A stretch of 64,000 nucleotides of DNA from Gnetum montanum (GCA_015680685.1 MNCI01012718.1:273615-337614); one strand, 5' to 3'. Shown: positions 36,408 to 48,960, counted from the first letter of the stretch. The notes: a model not told the origin generated them from the sequence alone. Numbers and translations are program-made.

Positions 36408-37668
36408 GTGGCACAACCCATGCAACTTGCTACAACAACATTAGGCTTGGATCAAGCATTTCAACTAATCCAAAGCATCACCAAAGAGGTCAAGTGGCTC
36501 AAGGCTACCTCTTCTAAAATTTTCCATGTGATAGACTTTTACCAGGATGGTCTGATCATTCTTGTAGTTCCACCACTGGCACTACCCATCGGGGTTCTGC
36601 TTCCATAGTTCACCAAATACAATGGTGAAGGAGACCCTAACACCTATCTAGTGACCTCTTGGTCAAAATGCCTCTTGCTACAAGTGTGCCAAAAGTCATC
36701 ATCTATGTGTTTGCTATGTCCTTAATGAGCAAGGCACTAGATTGGTACCATACGCTCCCCAGGGCCTCCATCTCCTCTTTAGAGGAATTTCTTACCCAAT
36801 CATCACTCACTTCAAGTACAACTTGAAGCATGAGGTGATCCTAGATTAGCTAATTCAAGTTAAGTAGGGCCACTTAGAGCCCGTGCAAAAATTAATCCAG
36901 CGATGGAGTGCATCACTTAATGAGATTCGTGAGCCCATCGCAGAAACACATATGTTGGCCATTTTTAAAGGTGTAGTAAATGACTTCATCAAGTCAAAAC
37001 TATACTACCTTGCCTTGCAATCCTTGAGTCAAGCATTTGCTCAAACCAAGAGCATTCAAGATGCGATAGAGACTAGTAAGGATCCATCCTACATGGCCTA
37101 CAAAAACTTGCATGCAAAGAAGGAGAAAGACAAGTACAAAGGTAAATAGACAACCATAGCTATCGTAATGGTGGCTAATGAGGCTATGCCTGTGAACACC
37201 AAACCAATGACCAAGCTGCCCAAGGCCTTGGCCAATTACAATAAATCAACTAGCTCTAGCATAGTGGTAAACATCCAGCCTGCATTGTCAGCGACCATGG
37301 CACCAACTACCACAAGGCCTAACTTCAAGTGCAAGGTTTGCTCAAAGTACACACTATTGCCCATTAAGTGGTTGAAGCTTTTGGACCAACTACTTCACGC
37401 TAGATGCATCCAGTATAACCAAATGTCTGAGAATTCTCACATGCGACATGATCAATATTGCAAGCTCTTTAAGAATCCTTCGGCTACATTGCATTACGAG
37501 CCTCTAGTCCTTAAGCATTTTAGATTAGACTACTTCTACGAGTATCAACAATTGCAAGGTCAAGATATAGACTTTTGCATGGCATTGCAGGATGATATAC
37601 AATGCATGATTGACAAGGGCAAGTTGGTCTTGACACAACCAACCCAGTGCTCCCCCAAAACCAAATAG
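36408..37668 (+). pseudogene. Gag of element I (Tat)
   Basis: The sequence around 36610-36880 reads FTKYNGEGDPNT, then KALDWYHTLPRASISSLEEF, the core retrotransposon gag domain (YxGxGDPxxH...GxALxWFxxLPxxSIxSFxEL). 36883-37149 continues LIQRWSASLNEIREPI and FKGVVNDFIKSKLYYL. 37168-37668 is the tail, with PIKWLKLLDQLLHARCIQ, HMRHDQYCKLF and DDIQCMIDKGKLVL, matching the Tat gag end (CAYHxGxxGHSTxDCxxLKxxIQxLIDxGxL) with its Cys/His pattern partly lost. Confidence 0.7.
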
Positions 37669-38354
37669 AGGTGGTTTCCAAGGACCCTTGCAATGCAAGC
37701 GGTATAGGGTACATCATTAATGTTATCGATGTTAGTGATGATGCAGAACCAGTGCAGGAACCATTCATGGTTCATGCACCCTTTGACGATGTTGGGAGCT
37801 TCTTGTCCTCAAATAGTTCAAGGATTCCCTTTGTTGTCAAGGCATCACCTCAAGGGCCCATAACATCCTTTGTGGTTAAGGCCCCACAGCATGTTGTAGC
37901 AACAATAGCCTAATCACCCTTCATCATAAGGGCATCACAATGTGTGGACTCCCCGCTTGTTTGGAGTCCAGTGGTGGAAAATGCATCAGTCCCTATTCAT
38001 GCAAGGCACCATCTTGTAGTCAATACTAATAGGAAATCAAGATGGCAACCTAAGAGGCACACCGAGCACCTTGCCAATCAAATGCGTAGGCAGCACTAGG
38101 AGCAAAGGGCATTAGGCCAACCAAAACCTATCCCCTTTTCTTCTATCCCAATGGCCCAACCAATTGAGGAGGTCACCACAATAAGCAACCAACAACAGAG
38201 CATTGAGGCTCCAAAGTAGATAAGGTAGGCAAAGCCCAAATCTCCTCCCCAAGAGATTTATCTCTTGGGCCACATAGAGGAGATGAAAGCCAACAACAAA
38301 GCAACAAACAATGGCAAAGACTTCCTTGATGTATTGACCTAGGTCAAATAGGCT

Positions 38355-39011
38355 TTGAAACAAAAAAACACAACATTAAGCCTATACAACCTAATAATGA
38401 CTTACTCTTCTCATCATGAAGCATTAGACCCCATGTTGATCTTTATCCCTGTAATAGAGGACATCCCAGTAGATGAGCAATCCATCTATGCTATGATGTT
38501 GCATCCTCCCCTGCAAGAATCAAGTTCAATGACCCTAGCATTTCATGATGAGGCAGTCAAGGTGGACCTTGAGAAGGGTCAAGTCATTACTGCATTGATG
38601 TTCATCACCATTTGCATGAGGCAATGCAAAATCTGTAGAGTGCATGTCGATGCCAGGGCAACAACCAACGTCATCCCGTATAGAGTTGTTGATAAGCTCA
38701 ATCTGGTTGATCAAATTAAACCAATAAAGACAACATGCCTTAAATCCTTCAATGGGTCGCATGTTGTCGTAAGGGGAACTGTCACAATAGCCTTTATGGT
38801 AGGGGAGCAATCCTCCATCATTGTTGAATTCATAGTGGTTGAGGAAATGCTAGGTTTTAACCTAATCTTGGGTAAGCCCTGGCTAACCCAGCTGCAAGCC
38901 ATCTCCTCCCCAATCCATCGAAAAATACACCTTCCATATGAAGGTAGAGAAGTTATCATACATGATGATAATGCAACCCCTCTGATCGTTAGTAACATTG
39001 ACATCAAATAA
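38355..39011 (+). pseudogene. Protease of element I (Tat)
   Basis: A 218-codon open frame. VHVDARATTNVIPYRVVDKLNLVD matches the Tat protease site VLVDxGASxNIIPxxxLxxL; the catalytic D is kept but G is lost (DARAT for DGGAS). It continues with IKTTCLKSFNGS, a G-x-V-x-I block, and FNLILGKPWLTQLQAISSPIHRKI, the ILGRPWLHxxxAVPSTLHQ block. It is open to within a few codons of the following minisatellite region and is the best preserved sense gene of element I. Confidence 0.8.
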
Positions 39012-39469
39012 GGATCATAGGTGGAGTTCCCTAATGACATGCCTCCCATGAAGGATGAAGACAAAAAATGCAAGGCCGACCAACCTGAAGAGCCAACAAA
39101 AGGTCCTGACCTTTCAAAAGACGCTTTATGAGCAAAATTTCCCTTTGACATAGTTGATGAAGGTTAAGGCAACTATTGCATCGTACCTTCTAAGCCCTAT
39201 ATGCCACCTAACCTACACTTGATTAGGAAACAATTATGCAACTAAGATATCCTCCTAGTCCAAAAGGCGCTAGGTGCTCGCTTGCCCCACTTCTATATAC
39301 TTCCATTGTTTGCATTTTGCTTGTGTCATATGTTTGGCTAGATTGATTACATTTTGCATTGTTTAGCTTGTTACACGTGTGGTTCTTTTGTTTATGCATG
39401 TTCACTTAGCTTACATTTTTTGCTTATTTACCTTTATGCGTAAAAGCCTTAAAATACATAAATATCATA

Positions 39470-39730
39470 AAATGGAAAAGTTACAAAAATATGTGGCCCA
39501 CCATGGCCTTAAACTAGCATCTTGTGGTTTGAAAAGGCCTTAAACTATAGCATGGTCCACCATGGCCTAAAATTGGCAATCAAATCTCCCTTTATTGCAT
39601 GACCCAAAATGGCCTAAAATTACTAGCATGGCCTGCCATGGCCCTAAACTAGCATCGCATGGCCCAAAATGGCCTTAAACTATCACTGGGGCTTGGAATG
39701 TCCTAAAACTAGTAATCACTACAACCTAAT
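39470..39730. repeat. Minisatellite after protease (element I)
   Basis: Imperfect units of about 30-40 bp such as 'catggcctaaaattggca', 'catggccttaaactagca' and 'aatggccttaaacta'. The core TTAAACTAGCA recurs in the arrays at 44640-44800 and 48420-48960, and, as the reverse complement, in H2 (61220-61400). Confidence 0.75.
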
Positions 39731-39917
39731 TGCATTAGGTCATCGCATCATTAATATCAAACACATAGCAAATAAATGCAAAAGTCTACTCATAATACAC
39801 TCCATGTATAAAAAATACACTACATCTCATAACAATAATGGCATGATCACTTGCATTACACAGAAAAATACACAAAAATACAAAAATGCCTAATGATAGG
39901 ACTACATCAAGATCTTC

Positions 39918-42887
39918 TTAACTAGTGGTGCTAGGTGAAGATGAAGGCTCCTCTTCTTTCATCATGCCATTGGGGCCTATAGCATTGCCTAGTGCATGTC
40001 AATAACAACAATAAAAATCTATAAGCAAGAGTGCAATATGTAATCTAAAAAATAAAGTATAAAAACAAAATAAAAAACTAACTTGAGAGGGTCCCGCATC
40101 GACCATGTTTGGGGGCAGGTTATCAAGGCTCTCCTTTAACCATCAAAGGATCTCAGCCTCTAATAGTTGCATCTAGTCCTCCTGGCCAAAGTCAACACTC
40201 ACAAGGGTCTTGTCTTCATCCACGATGACCCATGTGAGTGGTTGCATAGAAAAGGTGACAAACAAAGTCCCACTAAAGGCACAATAATCTCTTGATTCAG
40301 GGAGTCACTAACCACTATGTGGAAAGTGAATATCTCAAAAGCTCAGCTCCTGCCAATCGTCTCAACAAACATCTCAAGGTGGCACGCCTTGACAAACTCT
40401 TCCTTGAGTTGTTGTAGGTATGCATCTTGCTCATACTTATAATGGTGTTTGTGGTCTTTCTACATATGCCTCCACTTGCACACCTTAGTACTGAAATTTT
40501 TCCAACCTTGGCCCTTCAAGGCAAAAAAATCCATTTGTAGCCTCTACTCAATGATCTCCTGGGTAGCCTCATTCTTGCCCAGGATCGTCGACTAGTACCT
40601 AGCATAATCGATCTTTGTGATTTGCTAGGTACTATCTACCCATGCCCGAGTTGACAAGAAATCATATTAGGACTGAAGATCCTTGATCTTCATGTTATAG
40701 CTTGCCATTGTCTCTTAAAGATTGTGCATGTGTTTCCACAGGTGCTCATTCAAGCATCTACAGCTCCATAAAGCTTTTGCATAGGAAAGCATGCACTTGC
40801 TAACTACCTCATTCACATGGTAGGCTAGTTGCTCCACTTTAGGAGGGTACTCGAGGATGACATCCATCTTAGCCACTTGGTTCGGATCCCAATGAAGCTT
40901 AGAACCTATTGGCCATAAACTAAGCATAAAATTGGTAAAGCAACATAAGCGAAACAACATCATATGCATACTAAGCTTGAGATCTGCCTACTGTATGTGG
41001 TCTACCATATCCTCAACAATGCCTTTCATGAAGGCAAACTTGTTCGGTGTCTCTACCTACGACTCCATGTGGTAGGTAGGCATGGGCAATGGACCATTGG
41101 TAGGTGCATTTGAGGCTACATAACAACAATACTTAGCAACAACCAAATAGCCAAAGATGCAAGAGCAAAAGAGCAATAGAAAATGACAACTTAAAGCACT
41201 TACCAAGCAAGCCCTTAGGTGTGAAAGCAGGGGGATCTCCCAACTACACACCATCAAAGAGGCTGGAAAAATCACCCTCATTAGGGTGGAATAGCTCCAT
41301 TGCATCAAACTATTGGAAGGTCTTTCTGGCCTCGTGTAGCTCCTCTTTGTGTGCCTTCTGCTCGTTAGCTTAAGGAGGGACCATCTCTGCTGTTGTTGCT
41401 ACCATTGCTTTGGCAACTCTCTTGCCTAACTCACAAACATAGCACGTTAGCATTAACATAACATAACACGAAAACATAAAAACATAAACATAGAAAATAG
41501 AAAACAAATGTGTCTACATGTGTACTAACCTGCAACATCTATGCACAATGTGGGTATCTTGAGGTAGATTTTCTTGGTGCCCGCCTATCTAATCGTAGGG
41601 AAACCTCCTCTTTTGAGCATGGTCTCTTAATATTTGCCTTGGATGGTTCCAATGTCTCTACGATATAATGGTTGGCCTTGCTCACATCCCCAATAATAAC
41701 TAGGGGACACTCACCTATGCTATCATGAGAATAATGTGACTGCGACTATCCCAGATGGCCTTTGGTTGTAACGAATTATGACTCATTGATCCCCTCTGGT
41801 GGGGGAGGGGGGGCAGGGGGGTCCTATGTGCGAGTGGTTATGAACAAGTGCTTGACCCAAGGACTACCCTCACTTTGTGTATGTGGGTGAAAAAACGATG
41901 GGTGTCACTACTGAAGAAGTTTATAATGGTGACCATTTTTGCTACTAGAATGCTTGGGCTAAGAGCCAAAAAAAGGTTCATTAACCCAGCACATGTGAAA
42001 CAACTAGTCAACGCCTCTAAGGCTTGATGGAACAAGCAATGCTATGCCCCTTCCATATCACCATACTTTATGATAAGGGTGGCCTCACTACTGCTTGTGG
42101 TGATCATCGTCACATCTACTGAAGTAATTGCAACTGCAATAAAGGTAAAAACAACATTTAAATCAAGTAAGGACAAATCAACGAGTGCATGTGAGCAAGC
42201 ACAAAAGTTAAACAATAAGCATTTACACAGAATAAATTGTGTGTAAGGTAAAGGTGGTGATGGAATTGGCTCCTCAAAGTTGGGCTCACCATAGCCCACC
42301 CCTCATGAAGCCAACCATATATCTTGCACCACTCGAACACCTTTGGGACACTAGGTGGAGTAATTATTTAGCTCATCTCCCACCTACTCAAGTATAGCCT
42401 CCCAAAAGTTTAAACTAGAGGAGAATACCTCTAAGGTGATGTATAGTATGCAGTTCAAAGTGGATTTTGGAACACCATATGCATATGTAGAATAACAAAG
42501 AGGGTGTTGCTCCTACTATAGCAAGCAAACTCTGGCATTCCCCAGATCCTAGGTAAGGGACAAGTGTCCCTAGGGCTTTGCCTCGAACAATTTGCTCTAT
42601 TATTACCGGTCATGGGCTCATCGGACATAAATTTCAATATGTCCTAGTTGGCCCTGGGCAGCAATGTCTCGGTGATAGCACCCGCAACTTTCACTGTTAA
42701 GTATGACCACATAATCACACTAAAGTGATGTAGTAGGAATGCTAGGAATTGGAATGCCCCGTTTTGAAACTATATCACCTGCTAACCCACTCGTATATCT
42801 GGTGCATGTGTGTTCAGCACAAGCTCGCTCATGCAGCAAAGAATGCCTACAAGCTCCACAATGACTAGGATTGGCTTTAGCAACACC
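39918..42887 (-). pseudogene. Antisense intron-bearing gene inside element I, with FCP1/HAD-like domain
   Basis: Runs opposite to the element. Five short GT-AG introns fit on the minus strand: 42134-42226, 41426-41529, 41116-41203, 40906-40971 and 39989-40082 (66-104 bp). The exon 42260-42887 reads KPILVIVELVGILCCMSE, then FQNGAFQFLAFLLHHFSVIMWSYLTVKV, then ILKFMSDEPM, IWG, and YSRSNTLFVILHMHMVFQNPL. This order resembles plant FCP1/NIF-type HAD phosphatases (VLDxNGxL, FLxFxFxxFxVxxWSS, LLFxWD, SNTLLIDDSPYKxxxNP), with the catalytic Asp residues replaced. Later exons give FHPNEGDFSSLFDGV, KLHWDPNQVAKMDVILEYPPKVEQLAY and an end EEEPSSSPSTTS before the stop at 39918-39920. Stops, and a phase break at the last intron, show decay. 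HAD assignment is by motif order only. Confidence 0.5.
42260..42887 (-). pseudogene. HAD/FCP1-like exon of the antisense gene
   Basis: Acceptor TGATTGTAG precedes the exon at 42888-42889. One frame stays readable for about 210 codons with eight stops, mostly TAG/TAA at likely former CAG/CAA. In the family, DxD/N-G carries the catalytic Asp and DDSP coordinates metal; here they read VELVG and ILHM. If the assignment is right, this copy is catalytically dead or was already non-catalytic. Confidence 0.45.
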
Positions 42888-44426
42888 CTACAATCATACA
42901 AATAACAAACGTAGTGTTAGTAAACAATAGATACATTTTGGCAAAAATACATTAGACTACACTTAGCAAAAAATTAATGTGACGTAGCAAGAAATATCCT
43001 AGGGTCCCTTGAAACCTACGAGTCTAGGATGTTAAAATACATATTTGAGATGCTTGGTACTCACTAGGGTAAAGCATGTTTTTGCAGAATTAGCATTTTA
43101 TCTCACATGATTGCACTCTTGGCATTACAATTTGCATGTTTTGACAATATGACATTAACATGTTACACTTTGCAAGTTGCATTTTTACATAAAACTTTTT
43201 AAAAAATCTAACCACTGGCTATAATTTTAGGGAGCGTAGTCCCAAAGGAAAAAAAAGGTTGAAATTTTCAAAAACAAAAGTAAATTTTAACTATTGTTCA
43301 CAATGTTACCCCTGCATTATCCCTTGCCCCAAGCGTAGCCCCATGAACCTTGTTGCAACCTTTGCCTCGTGGCATGCCATCATGGCTACCACTGACGCTC
43401 ACGTCCCTCCCCTTGTCTCACCTTGAAAATTTTTAAAATTCTACAAAAAAAAAGAAAAAAAAAAGACAGTCCCTTGCCATGACCTTGCCCTACGGCGACT
43501 GCCCACAGTTGCCGCCAATGCTCATGGTCCCTGCTCATGCTAGAAAATACTTAGACAAAAAACAAAACAAAAAAATCAGGGGATAATTGCTATCATGACT
43601 CATCTTTGCTATGTGCCATCCTGGCCACCACACCAGTTCCCATCCTTACCTATACCCTACATTTAATATAGAAATTTTTGCAAACCCTCTGCAGTATTTC
43701 CCACCTCACAGGTGAAGACCCTAGGGTTGCAGCCAAACCCTTATCCCTGCCTTGTGTAGAGGACCAAGAATCCAAAACAAAAAAATCACAGACTATGGTA
43801 GCACTTGCCACACCTATGCCCTACTAGCGATAGCCCTAGGATCACTACTAAAACCCCAATAATCTTCCCCACAAGTTGTCAAGTGTAGAAAACTTTTAAG
43901 AAACAAAAGAATAAACAAACCCTTCGTGCTTACCACCTTTCCCTTTCTTTCCTAGCAACCACACCGACCACTACAACATGAACCTCTACACCCATGCTCA
44001 CTGCTAAAATGAGCCAATCACAAAACCCTCGTCCCATGAAACCCTTGCAACACTGTGCACTTCCTTCCTAGCCGTATTGGTCCAAACGACCATGGTGGTG
44101 GCAACCCCTACTAGGGAAGGGCATCGCCTACAAAACCAAAACCAAAGCCCCAAATGCCTAAGTGTAGGAAGTAAGAAAAAGTTGAAAACAAAAAGGGGGT
44201 AGAGCATAGTTAGGGTACTTGGCAAATGGTGGCGTCCTCCACTCCTCTATGTGTGCTAGTGGTAGGCATCCCAGGACTCACTCTCCCTTATCCACATTGG
44301 CCAGACAGGTGCTAACGTCCACTTCAATGTGACATTCTGGTGACTATGCTCTTGCAACTGTGCTACACTCTGGAAAATTTGTGTTTTCACCTTTGACAAT
44401 GACAAATTTACCAAGGTTAAAATGTG
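42888..44426 (-). other. Upstream part of antisense unit, exons not resolved
   Basis: Between the antisense TATA and the first readable exon. Contains short frames such as 44004-44225 and Pro/Thr/Cys-rich coding-like DNA, but no recognisable family and no clear donor for the acceptor at 42888. CpG-derived words like GAGCATAGTTAGG occur at about 44200. Confidence 0.35.
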
Positions 44427-44434
44427 CTTTTATA
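44427..44434 (-). promoter_or_regulatory. Antisense TATA box in element I
   Basis: The minus strand reads GGGGTATAAAAGCACATTTTAACC. It faces the antisense gene and lies about 200 bp from the minisatellite before RT. H2 has TATAAAAA facing antisense at 61590-61597, also about 190 bp from its minisatellite. An AAAATTTTC stretch upstream of both supports homology. Confidence 0.45.
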
Positions 44435-44639
44435 CCCCTGGGGACCACTTAAAATTTTACCTACCTCAGGACTACGTTCAATAGTACTAAGCGTAGTTGG
44501 GTAGGAGTGTAGTTACTAGAGTTAGAAAAAACTTTTGATTTTTTTGGTTGTCTCCAAACTGAAGAAAATTTTGAATTTTTTTGTCACCCAATGGGCACCC
44601 AAGCCAATTTCGCTTTTTCAATGCACCAAGCCTTGCTGC

Positions 44640-44800
44640 AATCATGCATTTAGCACATATCATTGTCCACTACGACATTAAACTAACAGCCAATGGTCTG
44701 CTAAGACCTTAAACTAACACTACATGATCCGTCAAGACCTTAAATTGGCAACCCCATGGCTTATCGAGGCCTAAAACTAGACCATGCATCCCTTGCCTTT
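44640..44800. repeat. Minisatellite before RT (element I)
   Basis: Units such as 'tacgacattaaactaaca', 'taagaccttaaactaaca', 'tcaagaccttaaattggca' and 'cgaggcctaaaacta'. Same core as the arrays at 39470 and 48420. Confidence 0.7.
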
Positions 44801-44929
44801 AAAATCTCATCTACATACTTAGGCAAAATTTTATCATATTATTTTCTTTAACTATGCATATTGCTCTCATTAAGACGGGTGTGGCTTGACATTTTTTTGG
44901 TTGATTTTGTAGGATTATCAGAGGATTCA

Positions 44930-47900
44930 CAACATGACTACATATGAGCATCTTTACTCATCATTGGTCCTCACCAGGCCACATGGTCATCTTAAGCGAT
45001 GCATCAACCCACAATGCCTAGACCTTGAGCCCATAGCCTATGATGAATATATAACATTTGTAGATGCATCACTAGACTAGTCAAACCATTTAGTTATGGC
45101 TCTAAATCTAGAGGTAGGTGATGTTACTAAGGATCTTCTTGTTGAGGTCCCTGTAGCAACACCTAGTGACAAGGCGAAAAAATTGAAACCTAGTTCTTTG
45201 TTAGAGCCTCAACATGCCCAAAACATTGCAAAGGTACTAAATGAAAACATCAAGATATTTGCATGGTCTTATGAAGACATGCTGGGCCTAGATCCTCGCA
45301 TAGTGCAACAGAACATAATCCTCGATCTTAGCATAAAACCAATCAAGTAGAAAGTTCACAAGGTTAGGCTTGAGGTGGCATTGGAAATCTACGATGAAAT
45401 TACTAAGCTCTACAAGGCTGGTTTCATCCAAGCCATTAACTACATAGATTGGGTCTCCAACATCATGGTTGTACCCAAGAAAAATAGGAGTATATGCATT
45501 TGCATAGACTTTCAAGGCCTTAACAAGGTGATCATTAAAGATGACTTTTTGTTGCCTAGCATTGACAAATTGGTTGATACTATGGCAGGTCATGCCTTGT
45601 TTTCCTTCATGGATGGGTTTTTGGATTACAACTAGATTTAGATCAACCCAAAGCACCAACTCAATACTACCTTCATGACCCCTTGGGGTACGTTTTGCTA
45701 CACCATGATGCCCTTTGGGCTCAAAAGCGTAGGAGCAACTTATCAACGAGCCATGACGTACACCTTGAATGATTACCTATTAGGTCTATGCAATGACTAC
45801 ATTGACGATATAGCAGTTAAGTCCAAGGCATCACACAAAAACATAGATGACTTAAACCTTGTGCTCAAATGTTTCCTGAAATACAAACTTAGGCTAAATC
45901 CTAGTAAATGTATCTTCAGCATTAAGACGAGCTGTATGCTAGGTTTCATAGTATCCAAAGTATGCATACGCATAGACCTTGATAAGGTTAAGGTCATTAT
46001 CAACTTAGCACCACTAGCCAACCTTAAGAAGTTATGAGGATTACAAGGAAAATTGTAATTCATATGTTGGTTTATTGCACGGTTGATTGATAAGTTGTAG
46101 CTAATGCAACACTTGCTCAAAAAAGGAGTCCACTTTAAGAGGAAAACTCAATGCCAAGTGGCTCAACTTCCAATGGTCTACCCTCTACAAGGAGATAAAC
46201 CATTCTACATCTACCTTGCTACCTCATATGCATCCATTGCTTCTCTGCTTTGTCAAAAGTGAGATGATGATACAGAGGTCCTTATATAGTAACTAAGCCA
46301 TGCATTAGTTGCCTATGAAGCAAAGTACAATGATGTCGAAAAAAATTACCTTACCTTGGTCTTTGCACTCAAGAAGTAAAGGCATTATGTTTTCTGTAGC
46401 TAAGTCAACATCATCTACAAAAGCAATGTACTCCAACCCATTACAATGAATATTTATGAGAGTAGTCACATTACACGTTGGAAAGAAATAATTACGGAGT
46501 TTGATTAGCATTACATTGCACAAGCATCAACCAAAGGTCAAGTAATAGTTGCACAACTTACGATTTTCCCAATCAATGATCAAGCAACGATAGATCCAAA
46601 ATTTCTTGATGAGCATGTCACTAGCATAAGTTAAGTGCTTGACAACCTCAAGGAATTTTTACACTTTGATGGTGCTTCAACCTCTTAAGGGGGTAGGGGT
46701 AGGGCTATTGTAGTAAGCATGTTCCTGTCTAGGGAGATCCAACCCTTCACGTATCATTTTGCATTTCTATGCACTAACGATATGGTAGAGTATGAGGGTC
46801 TTCTTCAGGGTATCTTAGCAGCTTACAACCTAGGAATACAGAACCTAGCGATCCAAGGTGACTCACAACTGGTAGTCAAGCAAGTTATAGAGGTTTATGT
46901 TTGTAAAGCTCAATACTTAAAACCTTATTATTACTTGGCAAAGCACCTACTCAAGAAATTTAAAACTGCTAATGTTCAACATTTCCCTGTAACGAAAACT
47001 CTATTGCTGATGCATTAGCTACGTTAGCCTTAAGCATTGCACTTCAAATGTTTCTTACTTTGTTTACCATGATGGTAGATTGCACTGTGGTTGTCATGCA
47101 AACAACCAGGATTACATCCATAGCCACAATAAGCACAACTCATGTAATAGAGTGGTACGAAGACATCAAATCATACCTTCTATAGGATGAACCTTCGTAA
47201 CATCTAACCATTTCCCAAAAAGATGCAGTGTGAAAGTGATCGCGATAGTACATCATCGTGGGTGATAGCACTATGAGCTTTTGATCCTACAATGGCATAT
47301 TGTTAACTTGCATTAGCGATAGTAAAGTGTAAAAGATCATCAAACAAGTCAATGAGGGACTCTGCAAAGGCCAGATAGCACCCAGGGCGATGGCAGCAAA
47401 GATCATATGCCTAGGCTACTATTGGCCATACATGGAGTGCGATTGCATTCCAAGGTTAAGACATGCAACATGTGTCAATGACATGGTAACTTAATGCACG
47501 TGCCACCCACTGAATTACACACAATGTAGATCATGTGGACATTCCAACGTTGGGGGTTGGACATCATAGGATCAATAATGCCTATGTCCTCCGTAGGGCA
47601 TAGCTTCATCATAACCACCCCTGAGTATTTTATGAAGTGGATTGAAGCTATTCCCCTTAGGAAGATTACATCACAGCAGGTCTCTAAGTTCATACTCGAC
47701 AACATAGTATCCCGTTTTGGTTTACCCATGACCATAGTCATAGATAATGAGCCATAGTTTAGTAGTGTTGAGACCAAAGCCTTTTGCGAATGCCTAAAAG
47801 TTAAATAATCCTTTTCGTCATACTACTACTCGCAAGTGAATGGCCAGGCGAAGGCCACAAACAAGATCATCATCAATCTTTTAAAGAAGATGCTAAGCAA

Positions 47901-48392
47901 TAGCAAATGACAATGGCATGAGCAGCTGATCTACGCACTTTGGGCCTACCGCATAACATGAAGAACTACAATAGGTAAGACCCATATAGTTTGGTTTATG
48001 AGTTTGAAGCCATCTTGCCTCTTAAAGTGTAGGTCCCATCACTTCATGTAATCCTCTCAAGCTTCGTTGATAAGGTGTAAAGTGACGAGTTGAAAATCAT
48101 GAATCTTGACTCGATAGAGAAGGAGCACATGCAAATTCTTGGTCAAATCGAGTGGTACTAATAAACATGACAATAGAAACACCATCACAACCAGCATTAG
48201 TGCCCAATCAATAAGGGGGACTTACTCCTCAAGGTTGTTTGCAAACCTGTGGACATATTCGCAACCAACTGGGAAGGGCCTTTCTTGGTTGTCAAGGCTT
48301 ATGACAGTGGGGCATTCAAGCTTGCTAACCATGATGGTAATGAATTTGCCAATCCAGTGAACCACTCATATCTGAAGCCATACTACACCTAG
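44930..48392 (+). pseudogene. Pol of element I: RT, RNase H, second RNase H, integrase (Tat)
   Basis: Starts soon after a TTTTGTAG/GATTATC acceptor-like site at about 44919. RT (45240-46040): WSYEDMLGLDPRIVQ, VVPKKNRSICICIDF, FMDGFLDYN, MMPFGLKSVGATYQRAM and the catalytic YIDDIAVKS. RNase H (46190-46500): FYIYLATSYASIASLL, LSHALVAYEAKYNDVE. Archaeal-type RNase H (46660-47020): FDGAST, VEYEGLLQGILAAYNLG, IQGDSQLVVKQV. Integrase (47380-48170): LGYYWPYM-like zinc end, LDIIGSI, FGLPMTIVIDNEP, QVNGQAKATNK. Ends ANPVNHSYLKPYYT before TAG 48390-48392. About 20 stops, mostly at former CAG/CAA, and small frameshifts. Confidence 0.85.
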
Positions 48393-48419
48393 TACACAAC
48401 ACTACGTTTCTATGGAGTA

Positions 48420-48960
48420 AGGTAAGTAATAGTCTGCTACAACTATAAACTAGCAAAGACAAGTCCATTATGACTATAAACTAGCACAACTAGTTCACTA
48501 TGACTATAAATTGGCACAACAAGTTCACTATGATCATAAACTGGCAAAGCATTTGTCTACTATGACATTAAACTAGTAACCAATCCTCAAGTTTGCTATG
48601 ACTATAAACTGACATAGCAAATTCTGCTACAACTATAAACTAGCACAACAAAGTTTGCTATGATTATAAATTAGCATAGCAAAGTATGGTACAACTATAA
48701 ACTAGCACAAATCATTTGCTATGATGCTAAATTGACATAGCTTATTATTGGATCATGACTTTAAACTAGCACAATATCCATCATATGCTATGACATTAAA
48801 TTAGCACATGGTAGTCTGTTAGGACTAAAAACTAACACATCATGGTCTGCTAGGACCTTAAGCTAGGCCCATGATCTGCTAGGATTATAAGCTAGCACAA
48901 CTTATGGTCTACCAAGACTTTAAACTAGGTTCACAGTTCAACACACATAGTTCTACGAAC
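48420..48960. repeat. Minisatellite after integrase (element I)
   Basis: A dozen or more imperfect units of about 30-45 bp with the core CTATGACTATAAACTAGCACAA. The same core, as reverse complement (GCTAGTTTATAGTC), forms the arrays after pol in H1 and H2. Tandem repeats between pol and 3' LTR are known in Tat/Ogre elements. Confidence 0.85.
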
